Below are positions 22,309 to 30,785 of a stretch of DNA of 64,000 nucleotides, in pieces; position 1 is the first letter of the stretch; the number at the start of each line of letters is the position of its first letter. The stretch comes from Comamonas sp. 26 (GTDB taxonomy: Bacteria; Pseudomonadota; Gammaproteobacteria; Burkholderiales; Burkholderiaceae_C), in contig NZ_PEFL01000002.1 of the NCBI RefSeq assembly GCF_002754475.1, positions 558,001-622,000 on the forward strand, written 5' to 3'. The position numbers were made by a program, and so were the translations under genes. The notes below the pieces were generated by a model. It had not been told where the DNA came from. It worked only from the letters and a program-made list of their open reading frames with translations, and did no database searches.

Positions 22309-23157
22309 TTACCCTGTGTAGCGCTTGGCTCTGAGGTTGTTTTTCATCTGTTCCAGCGCTGGCTGCAGCGCTGGACCAATGCGCAAGGCTACGCAGGTGG
22401 CCAGCACGTCAATGATGAGCAAGTGCAGCAGGCGCGACACCATGGGGCTGTAGCGGTCATAGCCCTCGGGGTGGTCTGCCGCCAGATGGATCTGACAGGC
22501 CGATGCCAGCGGGGAGCCACTGGCGGTAATGGCAATCGTGGTAGCGCCGTTTTTACGCGCAATATCAGCGGCATCCATCAAATCGCGCGTACGGCCAGAG
22601 TTGGAAATAATCACCACGCAATCACCCGGCCCCAGCAAGGTGGCACTCATCACTTGCATATGGCCGTCGCTGGTGGCAAGGCTGGTGACACCCAGGCGAA
22701 AAAACTTGTGCTGAGCATCCAGCGCCACAATGCCTGAATTACCCGCGCCATAAAACTCAATGCGTTTACCGGTCTGCCAGGTCGCAGCAATGGCCTGCGC
22801 AGCCTGCTCTATGGCCGCAGTGCTGGCTGCATTGCGATATTGCAAAAAGGCTGCGACGGCGTTGTCCACCACTTTGACCATGACGTCGCTGGTTTTATCG
22901 TCACTATCCACACTGCGGTGAATAAACGGCACACCTTCGCTGACACTGCCTGCCAGCTTGAGTTTGAAATCTGCCAGTCCGTCATATCCCATGCTGCGGC
23001 AAAAACGCACCACCGTGGGCTTGCTGACATGGGAGCGCAAAGCCAGCTCACGCACCGGCAGATGCGCAAATGCCCTGGGATCAGCCAATACCAAGCGTGC
23101 AACACGCTGCTCTGCAGGCGCCAGAGACGGAAGGGAGGCGGTAATGCGATCAAGCAT
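22309..23157 (-). CDS. hexR: RpiR-family regulator, HexR-like
   Basis: A 282-aa transcription factor with an N-terminal RpiR helix-turn-helix (LPVRELALRSHVSKPTVVRF) and a C-terminal SIS sugar-phosphate-binding domain (IEFYGAGNSGIVALDAQHK, then VVIISNSGRTRDLMDAA). HexR proteins sense 2-keto-3-deoxy-6-phosphogluconate and control central sugar metabolism. The gene is divergent from tal-pgi, which supports that role. The start at 23157 (MLDRITASLPSL) removes a non-conserved upstream stretch. Its 3' end faces pcaF, separated by 32 bases. Confidence 0.85.
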   Translation of the reverse strand: MLDRITASLPSLAPAEQRVARLVLADPRAFAHLPVRELALRSHVSKPTVVRFCRSMGYDGLADFKLKLAGSVSEGVPFIHRSVDSDDKTSDVMVKVVDNAVAAFLQYRNAASTAAIEQAAQAIAATWQTGKRIEFYGAGNSGIVALDAQHKFFRLGVTSLATSDGHMQVMSATLLGPGDCVVIISNSGRTRDLMDAADIARKNGATTIAITASGSPLASACQIHLAADHPEGYDRYSPMVSRLLHLLIIDVLATCVALRIGPALQPALEQMKNNLRAKRYTG

Positions 23158-23371
23158 ATTGGCAGCAGATAAGGCAAAAACCGTTAGTAAACACCAGAAC
23201 GATAAAGCATAAGACCGAAGCGACTCACCACCCAGCAAATGGCTGCGAAACTTGGCTATTTCCGCAAATAAATGCAGAAAGTCATTCTTGTTTCTACAGG
23301 GTTTGCCTTGGGTCTGCGAATCTCATATGAGCGACCCACATTATTCTCCACACAGGTTTCACGCTCTACAC

Positions 23372-23389
23372 TTGTTAATTCGTTTACAA
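23372..23389. promoter_or_regulatory. Imperfect palindrome upstream of tal (HexR operator candidate)
   Basis: TTGTTAA (23372-23378) and TTTACAA (23383-23389) form an inverted repeat matching at 6 of 7 positions around TTCG. It lies 17 bases before the tal ATG, next to the ribosome-binding site and in the gap shared with hexR. The TTGTA-type arms fit what is known of HexR/RpiR operators, but binding is inferred. Confidence 0.4.
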
Positions 23390-23406
23390 AACATCAAAGG
23401 ATGGTC

Positions 23407-24363
23407 ATGAATCAGTTGGAGGCGCTCAAGCAGTTCACAGCCGTGGTCGCAGACACCGGTGATTTTCATCAGCTGGCACAGTTTCAGCCGCGTGATGCGA
23501 CCACTAATCCATCCTTGATTCTCAAAGCCGTTCAAAAGCCCGAATACGCGCCACTGATGCGCGCTACGGTTGCGCAATTCAAGGACAGAACGCTGGATGA
23601 GATCATGGATCGCATCCTGGTCCGCTTCGGCTGCGAGATTCTGAACACCATTCCCGGCCGCGTCTCCACAGAAGTCGATGCCCGCCTGTCCTTTGATACT
23701 GTTGCCACCGTCACCCGAGCCGAGCGGCTCATTGAGCTTTATCAGGCCGCCGGCATTCATACCAGTCGCGTGCTCATCAAAATTGCCGCCACCTGGGAAG
23801 GCATTGAAGCCGCACGTATTCTGGAGCAGCGCGGCATTCACACCAATCTGACGCTGCTGTTTTCCTTCTGCCAGGCGATTGCCTGCGGCCAGGCAAAGGT
23901 CCAGCTGATTTCACCGTTCGTCGGCCGCATCTACGACTGGTACAAAAAACAGGCTGGTGCCCAATGGGATGAAGCAGCAATGGCAGGCGCCAACGACCCC
24001 GGCGTCAGCTCAGTGCGCCAGATCTACGACTACTACAAACACTTCGACATTGCGACCGAAGTCATGGGTGCAAGCTTTCGTAACACCGGGCAAATTCTGG
24101 CTTTGGCCGGATGCGACCTGCTTACCATTGCACCTGAACTACTGGCGCAACTGTCAGCGCAAGACGGCTCCACCTTGACTCGCGCCATGGATGCCAACTC
24201 GGCCAAGACTCAAAATCTGCAACGATTGCTGCTGGACGAGCCCTCTTTCCGCTTCGCTCTGAATGAAGATGCGATGGCTACCGAGAAACTGGCCGAAGGC
24301 ATTCGCGCCTTTACCGCTGACACTCTGAAGCTGGAAGCATTGATGCAGCAAGCCGCTGCATGA
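23407..24363 (+). CDS. tal: Transaldolase
   Basis: A 318-aa class I transaldolase of the pentose phosphate pathway. It moves a dihydroxyacetone unit between sugar phosphates, in the cytoplasm. The Schiff-base lysine is Lys125 in [25 protein letters not shown] near the N-terminus and [12 protein letters not shown] are further family motifs. The start at 23407 has AAAGG upstream, and an in-frame ATG two codons earlier is possible. It ends 16 bases before pgi and forms an operon with it, divergent from the HexR-like regulator. Confidence 0.96.
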   Translation: MNQLEALKQFTAVVADTGDFHQLAQFQPRDATTNPSLILKAVQKPEYAPLMRATVAQFKDRTLDEIMDRILVRFGCEILNTIPGRVSTEVDARLSFDTVATVTRAERLIELYQAAGIHTSRVLIKIAATWEGIEAARILEQRGIHTNLTLLFSFCQAIACGQAKVQLISPFVGRIYDWYKKQAGAQWDEAAMAGANDPGVSSVRQIYDYYKHFDIATEVMGASFRNTGQILALAGCDLLTIAPELLAQLSAQDGSTLTRAMDANSAKTQNLQRLLLDEPSFRFALNEDAMATEKLAEGIRAFTADTLKLEALMQQAAA

Positions 24364-24379
24364 TTTACTGGGATTTCTT

Positions 24380-25987
24380 TTGACACCTCTCTGTCACGAA
24401 TTGCCTGCCTGGCAGGTTTTGCAAACGCATTACGAGTCACAAATCCAACCACTGGATCTGTGCCAGGCATTTGCACAGGACCCACAGCGTCTTGCATCGC
24501 TGAGCTTGCAGGCACCCCATGTATTCGCAGATCTATCCAAAAACCTGCTCAATACAGACACACAAGCTCTGCTGCTGCAATTGGCGAAAGAAAGCCGGCT
24601 TGTGGCCAAGCGCGATGCCATGCTGGCAGGCGATGCTATCAACTCGACCGAACAGCGCAGCGTCATGCACTGGCTGCTGCGAACACCTGCTAACCGGGGC
24701 GAAATCGCGAATGCGCCAACGGTTCAAGCTTGGCCCGCTGAAATGCATGCCGCTTTGAATGAAGTGCATGACAGTCTGGATCAAATGCTCGCCCTGGCCG
24801 ATCAGGTCAGAGACGATAAGCAAATCACCGACATCGTCAATATCGGTATCGGCGGCTCTCACCTGGGCCCTGAGGTCGTGGTCAATGCGCTAGAGGACTG
24901 GATAGACACGGGTAAAAACTTCCACTTTGTCTCCAACGTCGATGGTCATGAGTTAGGGCATGTGCTGCGCCGGGTCAAACCGGAAAGTACGCTGTTTCTC
25001 ATCGCCTCTAAATCATTCACGACCGCCGAGACTATGCTCAATGCACGCTCGGCCCGTCAGTGGTTTCTGGAACACGGCGGCCGCGTCGATCCGCAAGCAC
25101 CCTGCTCGATTAACAAGCACTTTTTCGCACTGACCACCAACCAGCAAGCTGCCGCAGAATTCGGCATTCAGCGCACTCTAGGGTTCTGGGACTGGGTAGG
25201 TGGCCGTTTCTCACTATGGTCAGCCATTGGTCTACCTATTGCCATTGCCATTGGTTCAACGCAGTTTCGCGCCATGCTTGGCGGTGCACATGCGATGGAC
25301 GCTCACTTTTTTAAAGCGCCATTAGAGAGCAATCTTCCAGTCCGCCTGGGTCTTCTGGATGTCTGGTACCGCGATTTTTGCCAATTCTCCAGCCGCTGTA
25401 TCGCCCCTTACAGCCATGGCTTGCGCCGCTTGACCGCATATCTTCAGCAACTGGAGATGGAAAGTAATGGCAAGAGCGTGACCAAGGATGGCACGCCACT
25501 TTCAACACCTACCGCCCCAGTGATATGGGGTGAGCCCGGCACCAATGGCCAGCACGCATTCTTTCAAATGCTGCACCAAGGGCAGGATGTGATTCCCGTC
25601 GAATTCATTGCCCTTCGCGATGGAGGCAAGTATCTCGGCGAACACCATCAAAGTCTGGTGATCAATGCCATCGCACAAGCTCAGGCATTGATGGTTGGGC
25701 GTGCAGGAGATGGATTGGAAAAGGATTGCCCTGGTAATCGCCCCAGCAGCTTTTTGCTACTGGAGAGGTTAGATCCAGGCTCGCTAGGCGCACTGATCGC
25801 CCTGTATGAGCACCGGATTTTTGTCTCCGGTGCTATCTGGAATATCAACAGCTTCGACCAATGGGGTGTGGAACTTGGCAAGCAGCTTGCCAAACAACTT
25901 CAGACCCGCCAAAGCAGCAATGACTGGAATGGTGTCGATTCCTCAACACAAGCGTTGATGACACGTTTGATGCAGAACTCTCAATAA
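24380..25987 (+). CDS. pgi: Glucose-6-phosphate isomerase
   Basis: A 535-aa isomerase interconverting glucose 6-phosphate and fructose 6-phosphate. Motifs seen are IGIGGSHLGPEVV, SKSFTTAETM, VGGRFSLWSAIGLPIAIAIG and GEPGTNGQHAFFQML, with the catalytic Glu and His regions. The frame starts at a TTG (24380). No in-frame ATG occurs until residue 84, well inside the conserved protein, so TTG is the likely start. It follows tal by 16 bases and is probably translated from the same mRNA. Confidence 0.96.
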   Translation: MTPLCHELPAWQVLQTHYESQIQPLDLCQAFAQDPQRLASLSLQAPHVFADLSKNLLNTDTQALLLQLAKESRLVAKRDAMLAGDAINSTEQRSVMHWLLRTPANRGEIANAPTVQAWPAEMHAALNEVHDSLDQMLALADQVRDDKQITDIVNIGIGGSHLGPEVVVNALEDWIDTGKNFHFVSNVDGHELGHVLRRVKPESTLFLIASKSFTTAETMLNARSARQWFLEHGGRVDPQAPCSINKHFFALTTNQQAAAEFGIQRTLGFWDWVGGRFSLWSAIGLPIAIAIGSTQFRAMLGGAHAMDAHFFKAPLESNLPVRLGLLDVWYRDFCQFSSRCIAPYSHGLRRLTAYLQQLEMESNGKSVTKDGTPLSTPTAPVIWGEPGTNGQHAFFQMLHQGQDVIPVEFIALRDGGKYLGEHHQSLVINAIAQAQALMVGRAGDGLEKDCPGNRPSSFLLLERLDPGSLGALIALYEHRIFVSGAIWNINSFDQWGVELGKQLAKQLQTRQSSNDWNGVDSSTQALMTRLMQNSQ

Positions 25988-26016
25988 AACCACAGGCTGA
26001 CAGCTGCCTGCGGCTT

Positions 26017-26925
26017 TTACGCGACCACTGCTTCCTGCGGCAAATGGGGGTAGCGCACCCCCTCCAAGCTGGCCAAGCCAAACTCGGCCAGCAACTGGCG
26101 CAGGCGCTGGGCAGAGTTACGCTTTTTCTGCCCTGTGTAACGCGCCACGATCAGCTCGTTTTTCATGCTGTGCTCCCAACCCACCAGCTCCGTCACGGTC
26201 ACCTGATAGCCACAGGCTTCGAGATACAGACAGCGCAGCACATTGGTGATCTGGCTCCCCATCTCGCGCGTGTGAATGGGGTGACGCCATAGCTCTGCCA
26301 GCGGAGTGCGTGAAAGACTCATGACCTTGGTCTGGCGCAGGCAGGCGGCTACTTCGGCTTGACAGCAGGGCACCAGCACCATGGCCTTGGCCTTTTTCTC
26401 CAACCCAAAGGCAATGGCGTCATCGGTGGCCGTATCACAGGCATGCAAAGCCGTGACCACATCAAACTGCGAGGGCATAAAATCCACATGCGTGGATTCA
26501 GCCACCGACATATTGAGAAACTCCATGCGGTCAAAAGCCAGATCGGCAGCCAGCTTCTGCGAAGCTTCAACCAGCGGCGCACGCGTCTCAATGCCGTAAA
26601 TCTTGCCTTGACCCAAGGCCTTGAAATACAGGTCGTAGAGAATAAAGCCCAGATAGGACTTGCCTGCACCATGGTCAGCCAGCGTCACCGCATGGCCATC
26701 CTTGGACAACTCATTCAGCAACGGCTCGATGAACTGATAAAGGTGATAGACCTGCTTGAGCTTGCGACGCGAATCCTGATTGAGCTTTCCCTCGCGGGTC
26801 AGAATATGCAGCGCTTTAAGCAGATCAATACTCTGACCGGGCTTGAGCCCTAATTGGGTGGCAATATCTTGAACGCCAGCACCCGCAGGCTTCTGAGTCG
26901 CCTGCTTTTTATCCGTTTTTGCCAT
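26017..26925 (-). CDS. SAM-dependent methyltransferase of unknown substrate
   Basis: A 302-aa protein with a Rossmann-type methyltransferase fold. The SAM-binding motif I is LADHGAGKSYLGFILYDL (about residue 80-97), followed by the acidic end of strand 2 in IYGIETRAPLVEAS, and motif IV is replaced by VVTALHACDTATDDAI. The HACDTATD motif and the later LVPCCQAEVA are like a family of cytoplasmic rRNA/tRNA-type methyltransferases (Methyltransf_32-like), but I cannot name the substrate. The ATG shares one base with the stop of the DUF1415 gene (TAATG), so the two are translationally coupled. The N-terminus is Lys-rich. Confidence 0.75.
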   Translation of the reverse strand: MAKTDKKQATQKPAGAGVQDIATQLGLKPGQSIDLLKALHILTREGKLNQDSRRKLKQVYHLYQFIEPLLNELSKDGHAVTLADHGAGKSYLGFILYDLYFKALGQGKIYGIETRAPLVEASQKLAADLAFDRMEFLNMSVAESTHVDFMPSQFDVVTALHACDTATDDAIAFGLEKKAKAMVLVPCCQAEVAACLRQTKVMSLSRTPLAELWRHPIHTREMGSQITNVLRCLYLEACGYQVTVTELVGWEHSMKNELIVARYTGQKKRNSAQRLRQLLAEFGLASLEGVRYPHLPQEAVVA

Positions 26926-27542
26926 TACTTCTCTGCCTTTGCTGAGCCATGGCCTGTGACTGGGCAACGCGCACCCACATCCAGATCCAGCCAGCCTTCA
27001 ATACCAATTTTCTCCAGCGTTTCCATATTGCGCTCGTAAATCGATTCCGCCTCGGGAAACACTTCTACGGCTTTGTCGATGCTGTCTTCGCGCAGCAGGT
27101 GCAGGATGGGATAAGGCCCACGATTGGTGCAGTTGGTAACGTCATCCACATCTGTTCCCTCAAACTGAAACTGAGGGTGAAAAGAGGCCACCTGGAGAAT
27201 GCCACCCAGATCCAGCTCCTCGACCATGGCATCCGCCACCTCGAGGAAATCGTTGAAATCCAGAAAATCCTGCAGCGCATGGGGCAGGATCAGCAATGTG
27301 GTGTCGCGCTTTTCTGCGTTGGCTTCAGCCAGCGCTTCCAGCTCGCGGTGCAAGTCTTCGGCGACCGATTCGGCATCCATCGCCTCGCTGACCACGTAAT
27401 GAATCTGTCCCTTGACATGGACACCCTTGGCAAAGGGACAGAGATTGAGGCCAATCACAGCCTTCTCCAGCCAGCGCACAGTGTCTTCAATGACGAGATC
27501 CGGCGGAAAGCCCTGCTCGGCGATGGTTGAAGTTTCGGTCAT
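26925..27542 (-). CDS. DUF1415 domain-containing protein
   Basis: A 205-aa soluble protein of the DUF1415 family, whose function I do not know. It has conserved segments VIGLNLCPFAKGVHVKG, HALQDFLDFNDFL, ASFHPQFQFEGTD and NRGPYPILHLLRE, with several conserved acidic and aromatic residues. The start at 27542 has GGAGGG 8-13 bases upstream. The leader carries a hairpin (GGGGGC at 27567-27572 with GCCCCC at 27577-27582). It is coupled to the methyltransferase gene downstream. Confidence 0.8.
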   Translation of the reverse strand: MTETSTIAEQGFPPDLVIEDTVRWLEKAVIGLNLCPFAKGVHVKGQIHYVVSEAMDAESVAEDLHRELEALAEANAEKRDTTLLILPHALQDFLDFNDFLEVADAMVEELDLGGILQVASFHPQFQFEGTDVDDVTNCTNRGPYPILHLLREDSIDKAVEVFPEAESIYERNMETLEKIGIEGWLDLDVGARCPVTGHGSAKAEK

Positions 27543-27709
27543 GACAAGGCCCTCCAAAATGCAAACGGGGGCAATCGCCCCCAAAGATTGCGCACTGGGC
27601 GGGAAAAATTCCGGCTCTAGATACACAGAGTCATATTTTAGCGAGCCATCTTTAACGCTGCATGACAGGCCCAGCAAACCCGGTAACCTTCAAGCTCCTG
27701 CGGCTTTTA

Positions 27710-28888
27710 TCAAGGTACACCCAACAAGCTCAGTCCCGTAATCTGCTCATGTTCACGTGCCGCATAGCGATCTGTCATGCCCGCAATAAAGTCCGCAACC
27801 ACGCGCGCTCGATCATTCAGGGAGCTAGCCGCCCGCACCCGCTGCACAAAACGTGGCTTCATGCGCTCTGGCTCAACCAGATAGGCTGCAAATAACTCGC
27901 GCACGACTTGCTGTGCACCATCCATGGTCTGGATGACCTGTGGATGGCGGTAGAGCTGCTTGAACAGGAATTGCTTAAGTCTCTGAGACTCAGCCTTCAT
28001 TTCATCGCTAAATGCGATTAGCACCTGTCCATGCAAACGTACATCCTGCACTGAACTCACTTTTGCTGACTGCAACTGCGCACGCGAGCTGTTGATGACG
28101 TCATAGACCTGCTCACTTAGCATGCGGCGAATACTTTCGTACAGGAGCTTGCGCTGGGCATCCGGCACAAGCAATTGAGGCCAGTCCGCCAAAGTCGTCT
28201 CGTAATAACGGGCAAACAAAGGCACGGAATCACGCAGCTGAGCCATGGTGATCAATCCCGATCGAACGCCATCATCCACATCGTGGGCGTTATAGGCAAT
28301 GGCATCAGCCAGATTGCACAACTGCGCCTCCAGCGAAGGCTGAGTACCGTCAATAAATCGCTGTGCCACGCCGCCGGGCTCACGTGCGTTCAATAGCTCG
28401 GCGTTGCTGCGCGAGCAGTGCTTGAGAATGCCCTCCCGCGTTTCAAAAGTCAGATTGAGGCCGTCAAAGGCGGGGTATCGCTCCTCCAGTCTGTCCACCA
28501 CACGCAGGCTTTGCAAGTTGTGCTCAAAACCTCCATGGGGCCTCATGCATTCATTGAGCGCATCCTGGCCCGCATGGCCAAACGGCGTGTGGCCCAGGTC
28601 ATGTGCCAAACAGATCGCCTCGACCAGATCTTCATCGAGTTGCAGCGCACGGGCAATGGAGCGACCCAGCTGAGCGACCTCCAGCGAATGCGTGAGCCGC
28701 GTACGAAACAGATCACCCTCATGATTTACAAAGACCTGTGTCTTGTAGACCAGCCGCCTGAAGGCCGAGGAGTGAACAATACGATCCCGATCGCGCTGAA
28801 AGTCGCTGCGCGTGGGCGCAACCGGCTCAGCAAAACGACGTCCCTTGCTGTGCAAGGGATTACAGGCGTAAGAAGCCAGAGTGTTCAT
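27710..28888 (-). CDS. dgt: Deoxyguanosinetriphosphate triphosphohydrolase-like protein
   Basis: A 392-aa HD-domain enzyme that splits dNTPs to nucleoside and triphosphate. The metal-binding residues are in TRLTHSLEVAQLGRS (His) and CLAHDLGHTPFGHAG (His-Asp), with a later Asp in DAIAYNAHDVDDG. The N-terminal SDFQRDRDRIVHSSAFRRL segment is typical. The sequence order aroK-aroB-dgt is standard in Betaproteobacteria, and aroB lies 102 bases upstream. The length fits the type 2 (short) dGTPase-like group. Confidence 0.93.
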   Translation of the reverse strand: MNTLASYACNPLHSKGRRFAEPVAPTRSDFQRDRDRIVHSSAFRRLVYKTQVFVNHEGDLFRTRLTHSLEVAQLGRSIARALQLDEDLVEAICLAHDLGHTPFGHAGQDALNECMRPHGGFEHNLQSLRVVDRLEERYPAFDGLNLTFETREGILKHCSRSNAELLNAREPGGVAQRFIDGTQPSLEAQLCNLADAIAYNAHDVDDGVRSGLITMAQLRDSVPLFARYYETTLADWPQLLVPDAQRKLLYESIRRMLSEQVYDVINSSRAQLQSAKVSSVQDVRLHGQVLIAFSDEMKAESQRLKQFLFKQLYRHPQVIQTMDGAQQVVRELFAAYLVEPERMKPRFVQRVRAASSLNDRARVVADFIAGMTDRYAAREHEQITGLSLLGVP

Positions 28889-28990
28889 GCAAGCTGCCTC
28901 AACAACGGAATGAAGTCACTCTAGCAGCTCATTTCCTGCCTAGAACAGCACCAGATGCGTCCTTGGTGCAGGCACCTGATCTTCTGCGCT

Positions 28991-30082
28991 TCAGGCGCAG
29001 CAGCAATCAATGACTTCACGCACCAGAGCATCGGGCGCAGAGCGCATCACCGCCTGACCCGCTCTATCAATCAGCACAAAGCGAATTTCACCCGCTTCCG
29101 ACTTTTTGTCGACGCGCATCAGCTCCAAGTATCGACCCGCATTGTCCTTCGCATCAATGATCGCGCCGCGCACGGGCAAACCTGCACGCTCAATCAAAGT
29201 GCGCAGACGCAAGACAAAGTGCTCATCGACCATGCCCAGACGCCTGGAAAGCTCTGCCGCCATCACCATGCCTGCGGCAACGCCTTCGCCGTGCAGCCAG
29301 TTGCCATAGCCCATGCCCGCCTCAATCGCATGACCAAAGGTATGACCAAAATTGAGGATGGCCCGCAGTCCAGCCTCTTTTTCATCCTGCCCAACAACCC
29401 AGGCCTTGATTTCCACGCTGCGTTTGACGGCATGCGCCAACAGCGCGCGGTCACGGCGCAGCAAGCCATCGATGTTTTGCTCAAGCCAGTCAAAGAACTG
29501 CATGTCAGCAATCGGGCCGTACTTGATGATTTCGCCCAGCCCTGCACTCAGCTCGCGCTGCGGCAAGGTATCCAGCGTCGCCAGATCGCAGACCACCAAC
29601 TGAGGCTGGTAGAACGCACCAATCATGTTCTTGCCCAAGGGGTGGTTGATGGCGGTCTTGCCGCCCACAGAGGAATCCACCTGCGAGAGCAATGTGGTCG
29701 GCACCTGCACAAAAGGCACGCCGCGCATATAGCTGGCGGCGGCAAAACCGGTCATATCGCCGACTACCCCACCGCCCAAGGCAAACAGCACAGTCTTGCG
29801 ATCACAGCCATTGGAGAGCAAGCCGTCAAAAATCAAATTCAGTGTCTGCCAGTCCTTGTGGGCCTCACCATCGGGCAGAACCACTTCATGTACCTGCGCA
29901 TATTGCTGGCTCAAGATTTGCTTCAAGCGGGCAAGGTAGAGCGGTGCCACTACATCATTAGTCACGATGAGGGCAGCAGCAGACTTGGGCAACGACGCCC
30001 AAGTCTGGCGTAAGTCCATGACATTTTGAGAAATCACAATGGGGTAGCTGCGCTCGCCCAAGTCAATTTGCACCGTTTCCAC
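28991..30082 (-). CDS. aroB: 3-dehydroquinate synthase
   Basis: A 363-aa enzyme of the shikimate pathway. It turns DAHP into 3-dehydroquinate with NAD+ and a divalent metal. Motifs: [46 protein letters not shown], and the metal-ligand region [13 protein letters not shown]. It follows aroK by 38 bases and is presumably co-transcribed with it. Confidence 0.97.
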   Translation of the reverse strand: METVQIDLGERSYPIVISQNVMDLRQTWASLPKSAAALIVTNDVVAPLYLARLKQILSQQYAQVHEVVLPDGEAHKDWQTLNLIFDGLLSNGCDRKTVLFALGGGVVGDMTGFAAASYMRGVPFVQVPTTLLSQVDSSVGGKTAINHPLGKNMIGAFYQPQLVVCDLATLDTLPQRELSAGLGEIIKYGPIADMQFFDWLEQNIDGLLRRDRALLAHAVKRSVEIKAWVVGQDEKEAGLRAILNFGHTFGHAIEAGMGYGNWLHGEGVAAGMVMAAELSRRLGMVDEHFVLRLRTLIERAGLPVRGAIIDAKDNAGRYLELMRVDKKSEAGEIRFVLIDRAGQAVMRSAPDALVREVIDCCCA

Positions 30083-30120
30083 AATATCCCTTTGAAATCA
30101 TTACTTAAAAGCTCAGCTGG

Positions 30121-30690
30121 TCAGCTGGATGCACCCAGTTCCAGCTGCATCGCAACCCGCTGCGCAACCTGGGTAGCCGATAGACCCGTCCCCACCACAA
30201 CAAACTCAGCAACTTCCCTGTACAAGGGATCGCGCACGCCGTGCAAATCCAGCAGTCGCTGTAAAGGGTTATCCACTTGCAGTAAAGGCCGCTGCGTATC
30301 TTTTTGAAGCCTGCGCGCTATCTCATGCGGCGATGCACTTAAATACACCACCCGTGAATGAGCCGCTAACTGCGCACGATTTTCGGATTTAAGCACTGCA
30401 CCGCCACCGGTTGCGATGATCATTTTGATGGGCTTTGCCAGCAACTGTTCCATGACATCTTGCTCCACCGCACGGAAGCGCGCTTCACCTTCTTTGGCAA
30501 AGAATTCGCGAATGCTGCAGTGAATCTGCTCTTCAATCGCGGCATCCACATCCACAAAAGGCACGGACCAACGTCGAGCCAGATAACGACCAATGGTGGA
30601 CTTTCCACTTCCAGGCAGTCCTACCAGGGCGATATGGGCATCCATCACAAAATTCATTGCAGCATCAAGCCTGCGGCCTGTATCGAACAT
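30121..30690 (-). CDS. aroK: Shikimate kinase
   Basis: Phosphorylates shikimate at the 3-position with ATP. The P-loop is LVGLPGSGKSTIG. The shikimate-binding residues are in FVDVDAAIEE and the IIATGGGAVL motif, with the LID arginines in DTQRPLLQ. The core family length is about 175 aa. I give the frame from the ATG at 30690 (189 aa), but ATGs at 30657 and 30645 are as plausible, and none has a clear ribosome-binding site. A strong terminator between pilQ and aroK indicates a separate promoter or partial read-through. Confidence 0.92.
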   Translation of the reverse strand: MFDTGRRLDAAMNFVMDAHIALVGLPGSGKSTIGRYLARRWSVPFVDVDAAIEEQIHCSIREFFAKEGEARFRAVEQDVMEQLLAKPIKMIIATGGGAVLKSENRAQLAAHSRVVYLSASPHEIARRLQKDTQRPLLQVDNPLQRLLDLHGVRDPLYREVAEFVVVGTGLSATQVAQRVAMQLELGASS

Positions 30691-30728
30691 CAATGCGAGA
30701 GATTGTCGCAGCCTTGTGAGACCGCAAG

Positions 30729-30764
30729 AAAAAAGGACTGCATCATTCAGGATGCAGTCCTTTT
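30729..30764 (-). terminator. Terminator after pilMNOPQ
   Basis: A perfect 14-bp stem (30731-30744 with 30751-30764, loop ATTCAG) is followed on the minus strand by a T-tract (30729-30734). It lies 22 bases past the pilQ stop, between pilQ and aroK. Confidence 0.9.
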
Positions 30765-30785
30765 CAAATCACATAGAAAACTCTC

